From Lachnospiraceae bacterium (GTDB lineage Bacteria; Bacillota; Clostridia; Lachnospirales; Lachnospiraceae), in assembly GCA_017412265.1 (NCBI GenBank), contig JAFPYK010000207.1, positions 1 through 8,117 of the forward strand: a stretch of DNA of 8,117 nt. The letters are read 5' to 3'. Of the stretch, positions 6,496 to 8,117 are shown in pieces. Each line of letters starts with the position of its first letter. Position 1 is the first letter of the stretch. Below the pieces are notes generated by a model. That model did not search any database and was not told the DNA's origin. It was given only the letters and a program-made list of their open reading frames with translations. Made by a program: the position numbers and the translations under genes.

Positions 6496-6524
6496 TTGCT
6501 TTTTCAGCAAATACGTGCTATTCT
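6496..6524 (+). promoter_or_regulatory. Candidate queT promoter
   Basis: TTGCTT (6496-6501), a 17-base spacer and TATTCT (6519-6524) preceded by an extended -10 TGC. The predicted start near 6531 gives a leader of about 70 bases. Confidence 0.5.
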
Positions 6525-6533
6525 GTTCCTCGT

Positions 6534-6594
6534 CTGCCGGTCCGGCAGGCCGTCAGTTCGAAACCTTCCTGACGAAAAACAAAACTACAGGAGA
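6534..6594 (+). promoter_or_regulatory. Structured queT leader, candidate preQ1-responsive riboswitch
   Basis: Two perfect hairpins: ctgccg/cggcag (6534-6548), then cgtcag/ctgacg (6551-6574) with a 12-base loop that begins TTC and ends in C. An A-rich tail containing AAAACTA leads into the AGGAG ribosome site (6589-6593). Hairpin, loop length and tail resemble preQ1-I riboswitches, but the usual loop-tail pseudoknot pairing does not fit well. An alternative helix, ttcctg (6566-6571) with caggag (6588-6593), would hide the ribosome site and excludes the second hairpin. That is a plausible translational on/off switch. The identity as a preQ1 class is inferred from the gene it precedes. Confidence 0.42.
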
Positions 6595-6600
6595 TAAAAC

Positions 6601-7083
6601 ATGAAGAAAACATTCACGACGCGCTTCATCGCGCAGGCCGGCATCATTGCCGCCATCTACGTCGCCCTGGTTCTGCTCTTCGCACCGATCAGCTTCAATG
6701 TGATCCAGTTCCGCATCGCAGAAGCCCTGGCGATCCTTCCCTACTTCACCCCCGCGGGAATCCCCGGTGTCACCATCGGCTGCCTGATCGGCAACCTGAT
6801 CGGCATGGGCGAGCCCCTGGACATCATCTTCGGAACCCTCGCGACCCTGATCGGCGCCTTCGGCTCCTACGCCCTGCGCCGGAACAAGTGGCTGGTCCCG
6901 ATCCCTCCGATTCTGTCCAACACGATCATCATCCCCTGGGTGCTTCGCTTCGCCTACGGCGTCCCTGACGCAATCCCCTACCTGATGCTGACCGTCGGTA
7001 TCGGAGAAGTACTCGCGATCTATGTCCTCGGAATGATCCTCCTGCTGACGCTCGAGCGGCTTCCGAAGAAGTATTTCAGATAA
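6601..7083 (+). CDS. queT: QueT-family queuosine-precursor transporter (ECF S component)
   Basis: 160 residues, usual length. QueT proteins are substrate-binding membrane subunits of energy-coupling factor transporters, thought to import a queuosine precursor (preQ1 or queuine) for modifying the wobble base of certain tRNAs. About six hydrophobic segments are visible (roughly 10-30, 38-50, 53-70, 73-92, 98-117 and 125-150). Family features are FNVIQFRIAEALAILPYF (32-49), followed by GVTIGCLIGNLIG (56-68) and the GEPLDIIFGTLATLIGA region (70-86). The tail is basic (LERLPKKYFR). AGGAG at 6589-6593 lies 7 bases before the ATG. The ECF ATPases and T subunit are not in the window, so it probably shares an energising module encoded elsewhere. 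It is a single-gene plus-strand unit with its own promoter, structured leader and terminator. Confidence 0.93.
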   Translation: MKKTFTTRFIAQAGIIAAIYVALVLLFAPISFNVIQFRIAEALAILPYFTPAGIPGVTIGCLIGNLIGMGEPLDIIFGTLATLIGAFGSYALRRNKWLVPIPPILSNTIIIPWVLRFAYGVPDAIPYLMLTVGIGEVLAIYVLGMILLLTLERLPKKYFR

Positions 7084-7101
7084 TCCGATCATTTATCACG
7101 C

Positions 7102-7134
7102 AAAAAGAGTGCCGCTTCTGCAGCACTCTTTTTT
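7102..7134. terminator. Bidirectional terminator between queT and the lipoprotein gene
   Basis: agagtgc (7106-7112) and gcactct (7123-7129) form the stem core. A-residues on the left and T-residues on the right give a T-run on either strand. It lies 18 bases after the queT stop and 15 bases after the end of the convergent lipoprotein gene, so it can stop transcription from both. Confidence 0.92.
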
Positions 7135-7149
7135 CATTGCTCATCCGTA

Positions 7150-8013
7150 TCAGCCCTGAAACGTCCCCGGCACATCCGAAGTCTTCTCATACTCGAAGGA
7201 CGTCCCATTCTCCAGATAGGTCCATTCCGACTCCGTGAAAGTCACCTTCGCTCCCTGATCCGTCAGGACGATCGTTCCCTTGATCGTATTCTCCGCCGGA
7301 TCCGTCGCGGCAAATGCCATCTCCTCGCCATTCAGCTCTCCGAGTCCGTCATCCAGCACGCAGAGCCCCGTAATCGAGATCTGCACGTCATACTTTCCGT
7401 CATCGCGCTTACGGATCTCCAGGCTCGGCGTCTTCTCCTCATCGACATACTCGCCGATCCAGGCCGCATCATCCGTATCATCCACCGGGCTCCACATATG
7501 AGGCGTATCCGATGTCTTCACATACTCGAATACAGACCCGCTCTGAATCAGGTTCCAGCTGCTCTCCGTAAATGTTACAAGCGCCTTGGTGTCTTCCAGA
7601 GTCACAAGCGCATGAATCGGATTGCCCGCAGGGTCCGTGGCGACGAACGCAAGCCCATCCTTCGTCAGCTCTCCGGCACCGTCATCAAGGCTCGCGAGCC
7701 CCTCAATACTCAGCTGAACCACATACTTGCCTTCCGCCGTCTTGTCAATCTCAAGGGCCGGCTGATCCGCGAGGTCCGAATACTCCCCGACAAAGTTCAG
7801 CACATCCTGCGGCTTCGCCTCAGCAGTCGTGCTCTCCTCTGTTGTGGTCTCCGTTGTCGTCTCTGTCGTCTCCGGCGCCTTCTCGCTCGCCTTCTCAGTC
7901 GTCGACTCTGTCCTCCCGGTCGTCGTCTCCGGTGTCTCCGGCTTCTTGCTCGTGCAGGCGCTGAAGACCAATGCCAGCATCATACAAAACACAACAACAT
8001 ATGTTCTTCTCAT
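7150..8013 (-). CDS. Lipoprotein with Thr/Glu-rich linker and two tandem copies of an unrecognised domain
   Basis: 287 residues. Residues 1-20 form a lipoprotein signal peptide (MRRTYVVVFC..., lipobox FSAC, Cys20; Phe at -3 is less usual), so the mature protein should be lipid-anchored on the outer face of the membrane. Residues 21-66 are a low-complexity Thr/Glu/Pro/Lys linker. Two domains follow, 74-171 and 185-282, which align with a constant offset of 111 residues and no gaps. By my count 53 of 98 positions are identical, including GEY, GKY, GL..LDDG.GEL, ATDPA.N, VTFTES.W and FEY.KTSD. Many hydrophobic-alternating stretches suggest beta-rich folds. I do not recognise the domain; a ligand-binding or surface role is only a guess. 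AGGAG lies 7 bases before the ATG and a near-consensus promoter lies upstream. It is convergent with queT. Confidence 0.9.
   Translation of the reverse strand: MRRTYVVVFCMMLALVFSACTSKKPETPETTTGRTESTTEKASEKAPETTETTTETTTEESTTAEAKPQDVLNFVGEYSDLADQPALEIDKTAEGKYVVQLSIEGLASLDDGAGELTKDGLAFVATDPAGNPIHALVTLEDTKALVTFTESSWNLIQSGSVFEYVKTSDTPHMWSPVDDTDDAAWIGEYVDEEKTPSLEIRKRDDGKYDVQISITGLCVLDDGLGELNGEEMAFAATDPAENTIKGTIVLTDQGAKVTFTESEWTYLENGTSFEYEKTSDVPGTFQG
7165..7791 (-). repeat. Tandem 333-base intragenic duplication in the lipoprotein gene
   Basis: The segments coding for residues 74-171 and 185-282 are copies spaced 111 codons apart without insertions or deletions. They are diverged at DNA level, so the duplication is not recent. 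Confidence 0.8.
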
Positions 8014-8055
8014 CTCAAATCTCCTTTCCCCAATTGCCTATGAAAGGCAGTGGTC

Positions 8056-8084
8056 ATTGTACATCTCCGCCTGATCAATGTCAA
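8056..8084 (-). promoter_or_regulatory. Strong promoter of the lipoprotein gene
   Basis: Minus strand TTGACA (8084-8079, exact consensus), a 17-base spacer and TACAAT (8061-8056, one mismatch). The predicted start near 8049 gives a short leader of about 36 bases. Confidence 0.75.
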
Positions 8085-8085
8085 T

Positions 8086-8113
8086 GAGGAGCTGCATTCC
8101 TCTGCAGCTCCTC
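8086..8113. other. 11-bp perfect inverted repeat at the right edge
   Basis: gaggagctgca (8086-8096) and tgcagctcctc (8103-8113) are perfect complements with a 6-base loop. No T-run follows on the minus strand, and the plus-strand continuation is cut after four bases. It may be a terminator of the unseen neighbour or a regulatory dyad, since it ends one base from the lipoprotein -35 box. Confidence 0.6.
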
Positions 8114-8117
8114 TGTC

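Noticed and set aside
5504..6604. 366-codon plus-strand open frame opposite gpmI
   Set aside because: It is an antisense shadow with no family features; gpmI on the other strand has every catalytic motif.
6553..7092. 179-codon minus-strand open frame opposite queT
   Set aside because: It is a highly charged Asp/Gln/Gly-rich antisense reading; the plus-strand frame has proper membrane segments, RBS and QueT motifs.
1..8117. Transposons, integrases, att sites, tRNA or rRNA genes
   Set aside because: No matching sequence, terminal repeats or cloverleaf was found on reading through both strands.

Overview
The window looks like a chromosomal segment of a Bacillota genome, most likely class Clostridia and plausibly Lachnospiraceae. 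This is inferred from the order gpmI-secG-rnr-smpB, the Gram-positive type signal peptides and lipoprotein, strong GGAGG ribosome binding sites, and a QueT-family S component. No database search was possible.

Layout from left to right. Positions 1-1152 (minus) hold the first 384 codons of a secreted protein made of aromatic-rich cell-wall-binding repeats. It runs off the left edge with no stop codon in the window. Positions 1153-1380 are its 5' region (candidate promoters and dyads) and the terminator of the next gene. Positions 1381-4745 (minus) carry, in transcription order, secG, rnr, smpB and a divergent RpiB/LacA/LacB-family isomerase. gpmI (4853-6394, minus) lies upstream of secG. Positions 6395-6600 form a divergent promoter region serving gpmI and, on the plus strand, queT (6601-7083) with a structured leader. 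A bidirectional terminator (7102-7134) separates queT from a convergent two-domain lipoprotein gene (7150-8013, minus). That gene has a near-consensus promoter next to a perfect hairpin at the right edge.

How the genes work together: gpmI is glycolysis, secG is part of the SecYEG channel, and rnr and smpB overlap by 14 bases and cooperate in ribosome rescue and clearance of defective mRNA. The isomerase seems to have its own promoter and lacks the usual RpiB residues, so its substrate is open. queT imports a queuosine precursor for tRNA modification. The repeat protein and the lipoprotein are cell-surface products.

Most of the window is ordinary housekeeping DNA and I do not see an undescribed multi-gene system. 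The parts worth a second look are the truncated surface protein, the isomerase with missing catalytic residues, the queT leader, and the lipoprotein built from two gap-free copies of a domain I do not recognise.
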